Below, in pieces: positions 1 through 9,493 of a DNA stretch of 64,000 bases. The stretch comes from Pseudoalteromonas sp. N1230-9. GTDB lineage: Bacteria; Pseudomonadota; Gammaproteobacteria; Enterobacterales; Alteromonadaceae. The DNA lies in assembly GCF_032716425.1 (NCBI RefSeq), contig NZ_CP090419.1:1165001-1229000 (forward strand), written 5' to 3'. A program made the translations under genes and the position numbers. Numbering within the stretch: the stretch's first letter is position 1; each line of letters opens with the position of its first letter. The notes under the pieces are model-generated. The model was not told the origin of the DNA. It did not search any database and worked only from the letters and a program-made list of their open reading frames with translations.

Positions 1-17
1 TAGGTTTTCTAGGCGTG

Positions 18-43
18 AAAAAAGGCCTAAGACGGCCTTTTTT
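18..43. terminator. Bidirectional intrinsic terminator
   Basis: Inverted repeat AAAAAAGGCC / GGCCTTTTTT around a 6-nt loop gives a GC-capped hairpin with a T run on both strands. It lies just past the stop of the leftward metallophosphatase gene and would end it. It may also serve a gene beyond the left edge. Confidence 0.75.
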
Positions 44-62
44 ATTAAGTTTAATGTATCGA

Positions 63-2810
63 TTAGTTTACACTTTGGCGTGCTTTGTTAAAAAACTTGC
101 TACGTTGTTGTAACCAAGGGTTATTCATAATTTGAGGTGCAGCTTGGTAATGTCGCTCAATGACTTGGTTTAAGGTGCGAGTAGACTGCGTGAAGTTGAG
201 TTGCTGTTGTGCACTACCCATGTTTGCAATTTCTGCGTCTGTCATAGCGCGACCTGCAAAGAGGAGTGCATTTAAATACCCAGGTTTAGTTTCGTAATCA
301 TTATCGGTTAAAAGTAGCGCTGCACTGTTGATTGCCCAGCGTTCATTGATTTCGCCTTCATCTTTAATACCAATTAGCTCGCCATCAAGGTAAATTTTTA
401 GTGCGCCATTGTTTGGAGCAGCATAAAACACAAAAGCAATACGGTGCCAGCTGTTTGCCAAAAGCTCGCCAAAGTAACCACTGTCACGAGTGGCGATACC
501 GATGGCATTATCTCGGCTGACGTAAAGGTCTGCATCATTGCTATTAGTGAGATCTGTTTGTAGTAATGCACGCCATTCATTGGTGCTTTGCTCTGGCCAA
601 AGCACGTCCATCACCAGGGTGTGATCTGAAATAAATCCGTCAGTTTGGTAGTCACCATTTGCAGGGCTATTGGCCGTTAAGGTTAAGCCTTGTGTTGGGC
701 TGTGGCGAGAAAACGCCAATACACCTGAGGCACCATTTGGTAAATCAGCAACTGCAAGCTCACTTGTGGTCGCAAATTGGCTATTCTCTGGTCCCCAGTT
801 TTCTTCTTCAGGGTCGAAAAAGCTGAGTGTTGCAGGGCCAAAGTCACTGCTAAAACCTTGCTCAGGATTATTAAAATTCCATACCGTGACTGCATCGTCA
901 GTTTTACAGGCGTTAAGTGTGTTATTAGTGTCGATGTATAAACATTGGCTAGTGCGTGCTCGTGCGTAGTTATCAAGTAGCCACCAACTTTCAGCGACTA
1001 ATTGCGCGTCTAAGTTTGGCAGAGCAGGGAAGAACAACTCGCTATTAAGTGCAGGGCCTTTAAATAGAGCAACTTGGTATGTGGTTGCATCACTGATGTT
1101 ATCAGGCACTAAAGCAACCCATTCAGGCTGGCTTGCGAGCATGGTTTTTAATTGGCTGCCAGTAACAGAGACTTGATAAATAGAGTTAAAGCCTGGGGTA
1201 TTCGATGGCTGGCGCTCAACCTTATACGCCGCATGAAAGTCTTCTTGAGTTAAGGTGCCTGGAAGCCAGCGATCTTGTACTTGGCTTGCATCTAGCAGTG
1301 CGGCATCAATAGCAGGGAATTGCTGCATAGTGGCTTTGGCTGTAATACTAATGAGCTCTTTTGCACTTGGGTAATTTTCTGAAACGGCAATTTCAGTGTT
1401 TGCATCAGGGGCGTAGCGGCCCATGATTTCATCGATGGCGGCTTTTGTGCGCTCATCTAAACTGGTAATGCTGGTTGTTGGTACGGTATTGTAATCAACA
1501 TCAGCGAGTGTTTTGTCTTCAAGGTTAAAGGTTAACGTGAGATCAGTTAGGCCTTGTGCAAAAAAGTTTGGCTGAATAACAATGCTGCCATTATCTAAAG
1601 TTTGATAGCTTTCACCACCATGGGTGTGGCCACCCAGTACTAAATCAATCCCCGTAACATTTTGCGCAATACGAGTGTCAGTGCCTTCACCTAAATGACT
1701 CACCATTACCATGTAATCAACATCTTGGCGGTACTGATTAACAATTTGCTCAGCCACTTCTTGCCATTGCCAGTTCATTTTGAAATTAGCAATAAAATCA
1801 GGAATTGGCTCGTCTTCAATAGGTTCGTCGAGTTCATTCCAAGGCACGGAAGTCATGCCAAAAAAGCCGATTCGAAGGCAACCTACTTGCACAACTGAAA
1901 AATCGACACCGGCAAACGGCGTATCACTGTTACCCTCATAGTCAGTATTGCTTGCAAGCACGATGGCATTATCGTCATCAGCAAAATCAAGTAATTGCTC
2001 TGGTCCCCATGCATAGTCGTGGTTACCAATCACGCGTACGTCAAAGGCCATGGCTTTTATTGCCTCGACCGTGGCTAAGCCTTGTGAAGTTTGCTCAGCT
2101 ACGGTGCCTTTTTCATAATCATCGCCACCATTGGTGAATAAAGTATTTGGGTTTTCCAGTTTGGCATTATCGTAGTAACTGCGAATACGGCTGAATAATT
2201 GCTCTTTAAAACCAAAGCGCGCGTGTAAATCAGCAACATGAATAAAGCGCACTGTTTGTGAACTTGCTGTATCAACACATTGTTCGCCAATTGTTTTACT
2301 GACTGCAGGAATGCTGCGCGACATTAACGCGTAGGTACCAAAAGTGGTAATTTCACTTACCGCAAAGCCCTCTTCGTTGAAACTGGTTGTCAGAGGTTGC
2401 CACTGCTCATCTTGTAGCATAACAATACTAAATGCGAGGTTAGTTTGTTGCTGGGGGAGCTTTATAGAAAGGGTTAACGATTTAGAGAATACTAAATTAT
2501 TGGGTCTAAAAGTATGTCTTGCAGAGACAATGTTTTGTTCAATATCTGCTGTAGTTGCAGTTGTTTCAGTATAGGTAAAAGTCGTATCGGTAGAAACGGT
2601 ATTACTATCTGCATTTAGGCGTACACTACCATTAGCAAATTGTTCGGAAAAACCTGAACTGACTGAAATAATTAAACCAGACTGACTTGGGGTGGTGGCA
2701 ACCTCTTTCGTTGTTTTATCGCCGCCACAGGCTACAAGCAGTAATGTGGTAAAAAAAATGATTAAGAGTTGATTGAAAAAGCGCAATGTATCACTTCCAA
2801 ACCTATACAA
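63..2810 (-). CDS. Lipoprotein metallophosphatase / 5'-nucleotidase with C-terminal LamG-like domain
   Basis: A 915-residue surface or periplasmic lipoprotein. The signal peptide ends in lipobox LVAC with Cys28. The calcineurin-like metal motifs of the UshA/5'-nucleotidase family follow in order: DxH at D194/H196, GGDD near 228-231, GNHD at 262-265, and a later GGHTHGG. A 5'-nucleotidase C-terminal-type region follows, then roughly from residue 690 a concanavalin/LamG-like segment ending in the typical motif AMTDAEIANMG. The family hydrolyses nucleotides or related phosphoesters outside the cytoplasm; the substrate here is inferred only. The LamG module suggests binding to a glycan or surface. 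It is a single leftward gene with its own terminator and divergent from nothing nearby. Confidence 0.82.
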   Translation of the reverse strand: MYRFGSDTLRFFNQLLIIFFTTLLLVACGGDKTTKEVATTPSQSGLIISVSSGFSEQFANGSVRLNADSNTVSTDTTFTYTETTATTADIEQNIVSARHTFRPNNLVFSKSLTLSIKLPQQQTNLAFSIVMLQDEQWQPLTTSFNEEGFAVSEITTFGTYALMSRSIPAVSKTIGEQCVDTASSQTVRFIHVADLHARFGFKEQLFSRIRSYYDNAKLENPNTLFTNGGDDYEKGTVAEQTSQGLATVEAIKAMAFDVRVIGNHDYAWGPEQLLDFADDDNAIVLASNTDYEGNSDTPFAGVDFSVVQVGCLRIGFFGMTSVPWNELDEPIEDEPIPDFIANFKMNWQWQEVAEQIVNQYRQDVDYMVMVSHLGEGTDTRIAQNVTGIDLVLGGHTHGGESYQTLDNGSIVIQPNFFAQGLTDLTLTFNLEDKTLADVDYNTVPTTSITSLDERTKAAIDEIMGRYAPDANTEIAVSENYPSAKELISITAKATMQQFPAIDAALLDASQVQDRWLPGTLTQEDFHAAYKVERQPSNTPGFNSIYQVSVTGSQLKTMLASQPEWVALVPDNISDATTYQVALFKGPALNSELFFPALPNLDAQLVAESWWLLDNYARARTSQCLYIDTNNTLNACKTDDAVTVWNFNNPEQGFSSDFGPATLSFFDPEEENWGPENSQFATTSELAVADLPNGASGVLAFSRHSPTQGLTLTANSPANGDYQTDGFISDHTLVMDVLWPEQSTNEWRALLQTDLTNSNDADLYVSRDNAIGIATRDSGYFGELLANSWHRIAFVFYAAPNNGALKIYLDGELIGIKDEGEINERWAINSAALLLTDNDYETKPGYLNALLFAGRAMTDAEIANMGSAQQQLNFTQSTRTLNQVIERHYQAAPQIMNNPWLQQRSKFFNKARQSVN

Positions 2811-2870
2811 ACTATTATCAAATTATAGTATCAGTATTGCGGACAGCGATATAGCATTAATAAAGAAAAA

Positions 2871-2892
2871 CCCCACAGCGAGCGCTGTGGGG
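2871..2892 (-). terminator. Intrinsic terminator of the POT transporter gene
   Basis: Perfect 9-bp stem CCCCACAGC / GCTGTGGGG with a 4-nt loop. On the minus strand it is followed by TTTTTC, 10 bp beyond the transporter stop. Confidence 0.85.
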
Positions 2893-2901
2893 GAACATTT
2901 T

Positions 2902-4332
2902 TTACTGCTTTTCGGCAGTTACTTCTAGCTCTTCAGCTAGAATGTGTTCAGTTGTTTGCGGCTCATGATGGCCTTCGGCACCATGCATCCATTTAACTAG
3001 CTTGTCGCTCAGTAAGTACATAATGACAGCAGATAGGATTGCTGTAGCACCTAAGCCGATGAAAATACCCATTGCATTATCAACAGCTTCTTCGCCTTCA
3101 CCTAGGAATGAACCTACGAAACCAGCAATCTTATTAGCAACAGCTGTACATAAGAACCAAATACCCATAAGCATTGATGCTAAACGTAATGGCGCAAGTT
3201 TACTCACCATTGATAAACCAATCGGTGATAAACATAACTCACCTAAGGTATGGAAAAGGTAGAAAAGAACCAGCCACATCATGCTAATTTGCAGATTGTC
3301 ACCTTGGCCTTGCGTCATTAGAGCAAAAATCATTGTGATGAAGCCAAGTGCTAAGAAAATAAGTGCAATAGCGAACTTAACAGGTGAGTTTGGCTCACGC
3401 TTATCCAGCTTCAACCAAACGATAGCAACTAATGGTGCAAAAACGATGATGAAAATTGAGTTTAATGATTGGAACCATGAAGCAGGGACTTCAAAGCCTA
3501 ATAGCATACGGTCAGTGTAATCGTTAGCGAATAGGTTCATTAAACCACCCGCTTGCTCAAAGCCCATCCAGAAAATGATACTGAATACACTCATGGTGAA
3601 AATAACTTTAATGCGGTCAGTTTCAACTTTAGTAAGAGGCTCTTTAGTGTTTGATTCAGACTGAGCTTGTGAAAGCTTAGCTGATGGAACGACACCAATA
3701 TCACCTAGGTATTTGTTACTTAATGCAAGTTGCATAAGTACAGAGATCACCATACCAACACCGGCTACGATGAAGCCCCATTGCCAGCCCATTGCAGCGG
3801 CAGCATAGCCCGCAACAAGTGGACCTAATGCACCACCTAGGTTGATACCCATATAGAAGATAGTGAATGCGCCATCACGACGTTGATCACCTTCTTTATA
3901 TAAGTCACCCACCATAGTAGAGATATTTGGCTTAAACAGACCATTACCCAAACAAAGTAAGGTTAAACCAATATAGAAAACATTCTCTTGTTGACCTGCA
4001 AGGTAACTGTGCGGAATACCCATTGTGAAATGGCCAGCAGCCATTAGTAAACCACCAAGGATAATAGCTTTACGTTGCCCTAAAACGTTATCTGCTAACC
4101 AACCACCCAATAGTGGTGTGATATAAACAGCCATTGTAAAAGTACCGTAAAGGCTTAATGCATCGGCATTTGACCAGCCGAAACCACCTTCTTGAACAAG
4201 TGCAACTAAGTACAATACTAGAATAGCGCGCATGCCATAATAACCGAATCGTTCCCACATTTCTGTGCCGAACAACAGGAACAGCCCTTTAGGATGCCCT
4301 AAAAAGTCACCTGCTTTAGGTAATGAACTCAT
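2902..4332 (-). CDS. POT-family proton-dependent oligopeptide transporter (Dtp-like)
   Basis: A 476-residue inner-membrane protein of the POT/PTR2 branch of the major facilitator superfamily, which imports di- and tripeptides with protons. The diagnostic N-terminal motif ExxERFxYYG is present (EMWERFGYYGMRAIL, about residues 24-38), as is the FYMGINLGG-type PTR2 signature around residues 158-167. Many hydrophobic helices follow, with a hydrophilic loop near residues 220-245. Length is normal for bacterial Dtp proteins. AGGAAG lies just before the ATG. It is transcribed alone and ends at a strong hairpin. Assignment to DtpA, B, C or D is not possible by eye. Confidence 0.9.
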   Translation of the reverse strand: MSSLPKAGDFLGHPKGLFLLFGTEMWERFGYYGMRAILVLYLVALVQEGGFGWSNADALSLYGTFTMAVYITPLLGGWLADNVLGQRKAIILGGLLMAAGHFTMGIPHSYLAGQQENVFYIGLTLLCLGNGLFKPNISTMVGDLYKEGDQRRDGAFTIFYMGINLGGALGPLVAGYAAAAMGWQWGFIVAGVGMVISVLMQLALSNKYLGDIGVVPSAKLSQAQSESNTKEPLTKVETDRIKVIFTMSVFSIIFWMGFEQAGGLMNLFANDYTDRMLLGFEVPASWFQSLNSIFIIVFAPLVAIVWLKLDKREPNSPVKFAIALIFLALGFITMIFALMTQGQGDNLQISMMWLVLFYLFHTLGELCLSPIGLSMVSKLAPLRLASMLMGIWFLCTAVANKIAGFVGSFLGEGEEAVDNAMGIFIGLGATAILSAVIMYLLSDKLVKWMHGAEGHHEPQTTEHILAEELEVTAEKQ

Positions 4333-4574
4333 ATTTACTTCCTAACTCTAAGTTTTTATTGAGGCCTTATTATTTTTGCTTTGGTCGTTCTAGTTTTTAT
4401 TAAATGAACGGGTGGCCATGTTTTAGATGCAGCTAAGATAATGGTTTGTTGCTCAAGTTTTGAACTTGAAGGTAAGAGACACACCCTTATCCTAGCTACA
4501 AGTGCGCTACAGTATACATAGACCTTCAAGTCAGGGGAAGTGCTTGCGGTGGGTTCAAGCCAGAGGCCCTGTAT
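4333..4574. other. Intergenic region between bcsC and the POT transporter gene
   Basis: 242 bp holding the upstream region of the leftward transporter and the 3' flank of bcsC. A 6-bp stem with a 3-nt loop (CAAGTT/AACTTG, about 4454-4468) could be a weak end signal for the cellulose operon, but it has no clear T run. I could not assign a promoter confidently. Confidence 0.4.
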
Positions 4575-7500
4575 TTAGTAGCTTGCATAAGGGATGACAG
4601 GTTTTCCAGGGAAGATCAGCTCACTATAAACAGGCTTAAAGTAGTATCTAAAATAAAGTTGTGCATAATTTGGTTCGTAGAAATCAGCTCTATCAAGATT
4701 AAAATAGCCACCAAAAAACCAATGTGGCGTAAAACGATACTCAAAACTGGCTGCTAAGTTGTAAGAAATACCACTACTAGTGTCGTCTTCAAAATAAGGT
4801 ACAACCCCCGTTATAGCTGTTTGTGCTTCAGCTTGTGCTTGCAAAACAGGATCATTAGGGAAAAACTCAATTTCATCGGTGGTTGTGGTTGACCAAGATA
4901 CGCCGCCACGTAAACGATAAACAAAATTATGGCCAATGCGTTGATCATAAATGACTGGCAGTGAAGCGCCTAAATAGTTTTGCGGACTGTAATAGCCACC
5001 ATGTCCCCAGGTTTCTTCACTTAAATTGTGCTTGTATGACCAATGTAATAGGTTTAAACCAATGCTCAGCTCTTTATTTCTTTGTCGAATATACCGATAG
5101 TAACTTCCTCCCATTAAACTGTAGCTTTGATTATCTTTGACGTTTTTACCGGTTAAAAGCTGGTAATTGGTGCTTCCCCAAAAGCCCCAATCTAGCCCTA
5201 GATCATGAGATAAGCTTAGTTGCAATTGTGTTGCTCGAACGCCGCCCCACACTTGATTAGTAAAGACATCTTCAAGTCCTGCGTAAGATAAAACGGAGCT
5301 AGTAATAGGGCGTTTATTGAAGGTTACTCCATAACCGAAATCGCCAAAGCTTCCTTTGTAATTAACGCCCCACACGATATCTTCGACTAGAAAGCCAAGT
5401 GGAGTGGTACCAACATCAAAGCGCCATTGCTCGTTTTGCCAAGCAAAACCAATATCCATGCCTTGCTGTTCGGGTTCAATGCTTAACAGTGGACAGTCAA
5501 AAATACAGAGGGCTCCTTGACCATAGCGGCTGCCCGCAAAGGTTTCATCAAAACGGGTTTCTTGGCTCGATATCATCATTGGGTCTAATTTTATAATCCC
5601 AGTGCCACCCCAAAGAGGAAAACCGGCCTCGATAGGCGTTGCACCAGCGCCTAGAGTTGACTCATTTTGCGTGCTTGTTTGGCTACTTAAGTTGATAGCG
5701 GCTGTAATATAGGCTTGTTCTTGTTGTTCAATACGCTGTAATTGGCGTTTCGCATTATTGACATACCATGGAGCGTCATCATCAAGTGTATACAGGCTGT
5801 AATACTGCTCATCAGCTAAACGGCTATTGATGGTATTTGGTGCGATTGCCGCTTGATACCAGTTTTTTGCAAGCTGTGTTTGTTGCTTAGTCTCTGCTAC
5901 AGCTGCAGCTTGATAGTAAAGCTCTTGATTATTATTAGATTTTGCTAACAACTGTTTGGCTAGATTGAGAGCCGTTGTTTGATCTTCAAATTGGCTAAGT
6001 GCTGCCATTAACTGTTGTTGTCGATAGCTTTCCTGATACGTTACTTGGTTGATTTGCTCTGCAACAATTCGATCAGCCAAGGTGTTATTTTGCATCTCAC
6101 GACTAAGTGCTGCAATCGTCAGTGCAGTATCGGTGGTGACTGTGTGTCCCATTGCGGTGTGTTGCTGGTAGCGAGAAATAGCGAAACGAGTATCACCTTG
6201 CTCTATATAGGCATTAATTAGTGCTTCATTGAGCTGTGGGTTTTCACTGTACTGATTATCAAGCGCTGTTAGTTTTGTTATTCGCGTTTGGCCTTGGTAA
6301 AAACGATTAATGTAGTTTATTTGTAGCGCAAGCCATTGCGATTGTTCTGAGTTTGTTGCACTGCTGGGCAGCTGGTAATGACTAAACCACGTATCTATAC
6401 CTGCTTGATCATCGTTATTAATAAGCAGGTCAGCATACGTCATATGCCAATATGGGCTGAGGCTAGAGTCGCGTTCAAGCGCTTTTTTAAGTTGCCTTAT
6501 TGCGTACTGTTGCTCATTAATTTGGAGCCATTGAGTAGCAAGCTCTGCTTGCATTAATGGTGTTAATGGCTGAGCTTCTAACTCCGTGAGCTTATAAATA
6601 ATAGTTGCTTTATTGGTGGCAGTATTATTTTCTGCAAGTTTCTCGAGCTTGGTATTAATACTCAGTTGCTCAGCAAGAACGTTAATGTCATCAGTGCGTG
6701 CGTTAGTTGGAATGTAATCCAGAGTCGCCAACGCGCCCTGATAATCATTGAGCGAACGTAAAAATAATGCATGGCTGTATCTGAGTTCTGCATCCAGCGG
6801 AAACTGCCACAAGGTTTTCTTATAAAGCGCTTTTGCGTGTTCAACCAAACCCTGTTGTTGGTATAAATTAGCGAGATCATAATATAACCAGCTTTGGCGA
6901 GGGCTTTGTTTTATCGCCATAAGTAACATATCTACAGCTTCATCCAGTCGGCCTTTCGTTGTTAAATCATCGGCACGTGCGCGCAATTGCTGGGTTTCAA
7001 GGAGCGTATAGTCAGCGGCAATAAGCGCTTGCTGCTGTTTACTTAAGCTATTATAAAATTGATGGCTACGTGCATAGTTTCCATCTGCAGCGCTTAAGAT
7101 AAGCATAGCTCTTAGGGTTGATTGCTGTAATGGATCATTTTTTAGCACGTGTTTGTACAGCTTCATTGCTGTTTGGTAATGGCCGGCGGCTTCGGCAAGT
7201 TGCGCACGGTAAAACACGACCGTGTTCGGATCCTCATTTAGGGTATCAGCTAAATCAAGCTTTAATGTTGCGCGTTTGAACTCTTTCATAGACATCGCTG
7301 ATTTCGCTTCGTCTATGTATTGCCAAAAACGCGCCGTGTTTGCTAGGCCTTTAAGTACTGTAATGCGATTTGTATCAATACTGTATTTTTCAGCTTTTTT
7401 AAAAAAATGATACGCTTGAGCATTATTGCCTTGTCTAAGATTGAGTAGTCCTAGGCTGTTGTATATTTCAGGATCTGTGGGTCGGCCTTTTAAGGCTTGA

Positions 7501-8387
7501 TTGAACAATGCTTCAGCTTTTGCAAAACGGCGTTTTTCAAGCTCTACATTGCCTTTTAACCATGTTTGGTAAGCAGGGTCAGCCAGCTTTTCGCGTTCGG
7601 CCTTATATGCCTTTTTAAAGTCGCTAAATTGCACGTGCCCTTTACTGCTTTTAGGGTAAGCAGCAAAATAACGTTCATAAGCATGTTCGGTACTTTTGTT
7701 CAGAGGCATATCTTCAAGTGCATTTAACCATGCAAATTCAGCCTCAACACTGTATTGATTACTATGAGCATAATGGCTCAAAAGTGCCAGTGCTTCTTTG
7801 TTTGCAGGATTCTGTTTTAATAGATGACGGGCGTAAGCAAGCTCAAAGCGGCCGCTGTTTGGGTAGCGGTTCATTAATGAGCGGTATCCTCGTAAGGCCT
7901 GTTGGTATTGATTTTCGTCTTGGGCAAGCCAGTTTATATGTTCAAGTTCAAATTCAATATTAGGGTAGTTTGATTTGAACAAGCGATTGTAAATTTTTAC
8001 AGCGTCATTGTATTGCCCTGCGCGTGCACGTAAACGGGCCTGTGCAATCGTTGCTTTTTCTTCATTACTGACTTTTTCCAGTAGTGTTAAGCTCTCCACA
8101 CAAGGGTGTGCTCTTTGAGTTAGCTTTGCCAATAAGTTACGCGCTTGTTCAGTTTCTTTTTGTGCATACAAAACACGCACCTGCGCACATTGAACTTGGG
8201 TGTTTTGGGGGGCGATACTTAACAGTTTTTCTAAACTGTCAGTCATCAGCTGTGTATCTTGCTCAATTTCGCCTAATTGTACTTGGCTAATTAACCAATC
8301 AATTGACTGAGTATCAATATCGTTATTTGCAAGCGCAAAGGCACTAGGGCTTGCGATAATGACAGCAATGAGCCACTTTATTGGCAT
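4575..8387 (-). CDS. bcsC: Cellulose synthase outer-membrane subunit BcsC
   Basis: A 1270-residue protein that forms the periplasmic scaffold and outer-membrane channel for cellulose export. A signal peptide (first about 20 residues, ending FALA) is followed by a long alpha-helical TPR array with repeats such as LYYDLANLYQQQGLVEHAKALY. The C-terminal third is rich in aromatic beta strands and ends in YFRYYFKP...PYASY, the BCSC_C barrel type; it is slightly longer than E. coli BcsC. It is the last gene of the leftward bcsRQABZC operon, and its start overlaps the bcsZ stop by 10 bp, suggesting translational coupling. Confidence 0.92.
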   Translation of the reverse strand: MPIKWLIAVIIASPSAFALANNDIDTQSIDWLISQVQLGEIEQDTQLMTDSLEKLLSIAPQNTQVQCAQVRVLYAQKETEQARNLLAKLTQRAHPCVESLTLLEKVSNEEKATIAQARLRARAGQYNDAVKIYNRLFKSNYPNIEFELEHINWLAQDENQYQQALRGYRSLMNRYPNSGRFELAYARHLLKQNPANKEALALLSHYAHSNQYSVEAEFAWLNALEDMPLNKSTEHAYERYFAAYPKSSKGHVQFSDFKKAYKAEREKLADPAYQTWLKGNVELEKRRFAKAEALFNQALKGRPTDPEIYNSLGLLNLRQGNNAQAYHFFKKAEKYSIDTNRITVLKGLANTARFWQYIDEAKSAMSMKEFKRATLKLDLADTLNEDPNTVVFYRAQLAEAAGHYQTAMKLYKHVLKNDPLQQSTLRAMLILSAADGNYARSHQFYNSLSKQQQALIAADYTLLETQQLRARADDLTTKGRLDEAVDMLLMAIKQSPRQSWLYYDLANLYQQQGLVEHAKALYKKTLWQFPLDAELRYSHALFLRSLNDYQGALATLDYIPTNARTDDINVLAEQLSINTKLEKLAENNTATNKATIIYKLTELEAQPLTPLMQAELATQWLQINEQQYAIRQLKKALERDSSLSPYWHMTYADLLINNDDQAGIDTWFSHYQLPSSATNSEQSQWLALQINYINRFYQGQTRITKLTALDNQYSENPQLNEALINAYIEQGDTRFAISRYQQHTAMGHTVTTDTALTIAALSREMQNNTLADRIVAEQINQVTYQESYRQQQLMAALSQFEDQTTALNLAKQLLAKSNNNQELYYQAAAVAETKQQTQLAKNWYQAAIAPNTINSRLADEQYYSLYTLDDDAPWYVNNAKRQLQRIEQQEQAYITAAINLSSQTSTQNESTLGAGATPIEAGFPLWGGTGIIKLDPMMISSQETRFDETFAGSRYGQGALCIFDCPLLSIEPEQQGMDIGFAWQNEQWRFDVGTTPLGFLVEDIVWGVNYKGSFGDFGYGVTFNKRPITSSVLSYAGLEDVFTNQVWGGVRATQLQLSLSHDLGLDWGFWGSTNYQLLTGKNVKDNQSYSLMGGSYYRYIRQRNKELSIGLNLLHWSYKHNLSEETWGHGGYYSPQNYLGASLPVIYDQRIGHNFVYRLRGGVSWSTTTTDEIEFFPNDPVLQAQAEAQTAITGVVPYFEDDTSSGISYNLAASFEYRFTPHWFFGGYFNLDRADFYEPNYAQLYFRYYFKPVYSELIFPGKPVIPYASY

Positions 8388-9493
8388 TCAGCGCTCCAAT
8401 TCGTTATCAAGTTTCCTTCTTTATCAATCTTAAAGCGTTCGTTTAGACTGCTGGTGCCAAACAAGTACAATACACTGTCATAGTAGCGAGTCGTTGTGAA
8501 ACGGGTATCCATCATTAATTGTTGTTGCAGTGCGGTGACTAATTGTGATGCTTGCATGGTTTTGAGCAGAGGGAGTAAAGCCCCAGTAAAACCACTTGGA
8601 CCTGTGCCTGATGTTTTCCCTGAAAGAGCATTTGCTTCTAACGGTACTTTTCTTGATTCGATAATATGCTCGGCCATAGGCGTGAACTGCTGGATAAGTT
8701 CTTTTTTGTAAGCGGCATCATCGGCCATCATACTTGCCCAAAGATACACACGAATAGCATTGAAACTGCCTACAGCAGGGCTTTGTTTGTCATGGTAAAA
8801 GCCTTTTTCAACACTGTAGTTGACCCAATCAGGGCTAAAGCCTTTTGGTGCTGTATTAATCAGCATTTTAGCTGAGTTTTCATGTAACTCTTGCCAAGGT
8901 GAACGCGGATAAAGCTCAGCAAATTGCTTTAAAATAAATAACGGTGCATAGCTTGGGTTTAATTTCCATGAGCCCTGCTTTTCAAAGCCACTGGGGGCTG
9001 GCAGAAGTGTTAAGCCTAAGTTAGGTAAGCGGGCTGTTTCTTCGCGAATAATTCGTTCTGCAAGTACCGAGCTTAAAACTGCATAGCGTCTTTCTTGCCA
9101 GAGCTTTGCGGCTTGCGACAAGCTGTAAGCTATCCATAAATCAGAGTCAGCAGCAGGGTTAGAGTCTAATATTTTGCCTTCACCATTTTCAACACCCCAT
9201 TGCCATGCAGGCAGACGAGTGCTTAGATCGCCTTCAGAGAGGTGAATCTCTGTCCAATCTAACAGCGAATCAAAGGTGCTTTTATCATTTGCCACCAAGG
9301 CAAAAAATAATGCATATGACTGACCTTCAGAGGTGGTGATATCGAACTGGCTGCCTAAATCAATAACCCGCCCTTGTGGTGAAATGAAGTGTGTTTTAAA
9401 CGTATTCCATTGCGGCCACGCTGCACAAGTTTGCGCTGCAAAAGCTTTACTTATTAGTAAGATACTAATAGCTAAATAAGTCATAAATTTCAT
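8378..9493 (-). CDS. bcsZ: Periplasmic endo-1,4-beta-glucanase BcsZ (GH8)
   Basis: A 371-residue glycoside hydrolase family 8 cellulase, normally periplasmic, that trims nascent cellulose and is needed for proper export. An N-terminal signal peptide (about 20 residues, ending KAFAA) precedes the catalytic domain. The GH8 signature NPAADSDLWIAYSL lies near residues 132-145, with upstream SEGQSYALFFAL containing the segment of the conserved acid Glu. It starts 1 bp inside the bcsB stop and ends inside the bcsC start, so it is tightly packed in the operon. Length matches E. coli BcsZ. Confidence 0.93.
   Translation of the reverse strand: MKFMTYLAISILLISKAFAAQTCAAWPQWNTFKTHFISPQGRVIDLGSQFDITTSEGQSYALFFALVANDKSTFDSLLDWTEIHLSEGDLSTRLPAWQWGVENGEGKILDSNPAADSDLWIAYSLSQAAKLWQERRYAVLSSVLAERIIREETARLPNLGLTLLPAPSGFEKQGSWKLNPSYAPLFILKQFAELYPRSPWQELHENSAKMLINTAPKGFSPDWVNYSVEKGFYHDKQSPAVGSFNAIRVYLWASMMADDAAYKKELIQQFTPMAEHIIESRKVPLEANALSGKTSGTGPSGFTGALLPLLKTMQASQLVTALQQQLMMDTRFTTTRYYDSVLYLFGTSSLNERFKIDKEGNLITNWSAECQ

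Noticed and set aside
670..969. Open frame of 99 codons opposite the metallophosphatase gene
   Set aside because: It lies fully inside a well-supported gene, has no ribosome site and no recognisable protein features; a shadow frame.
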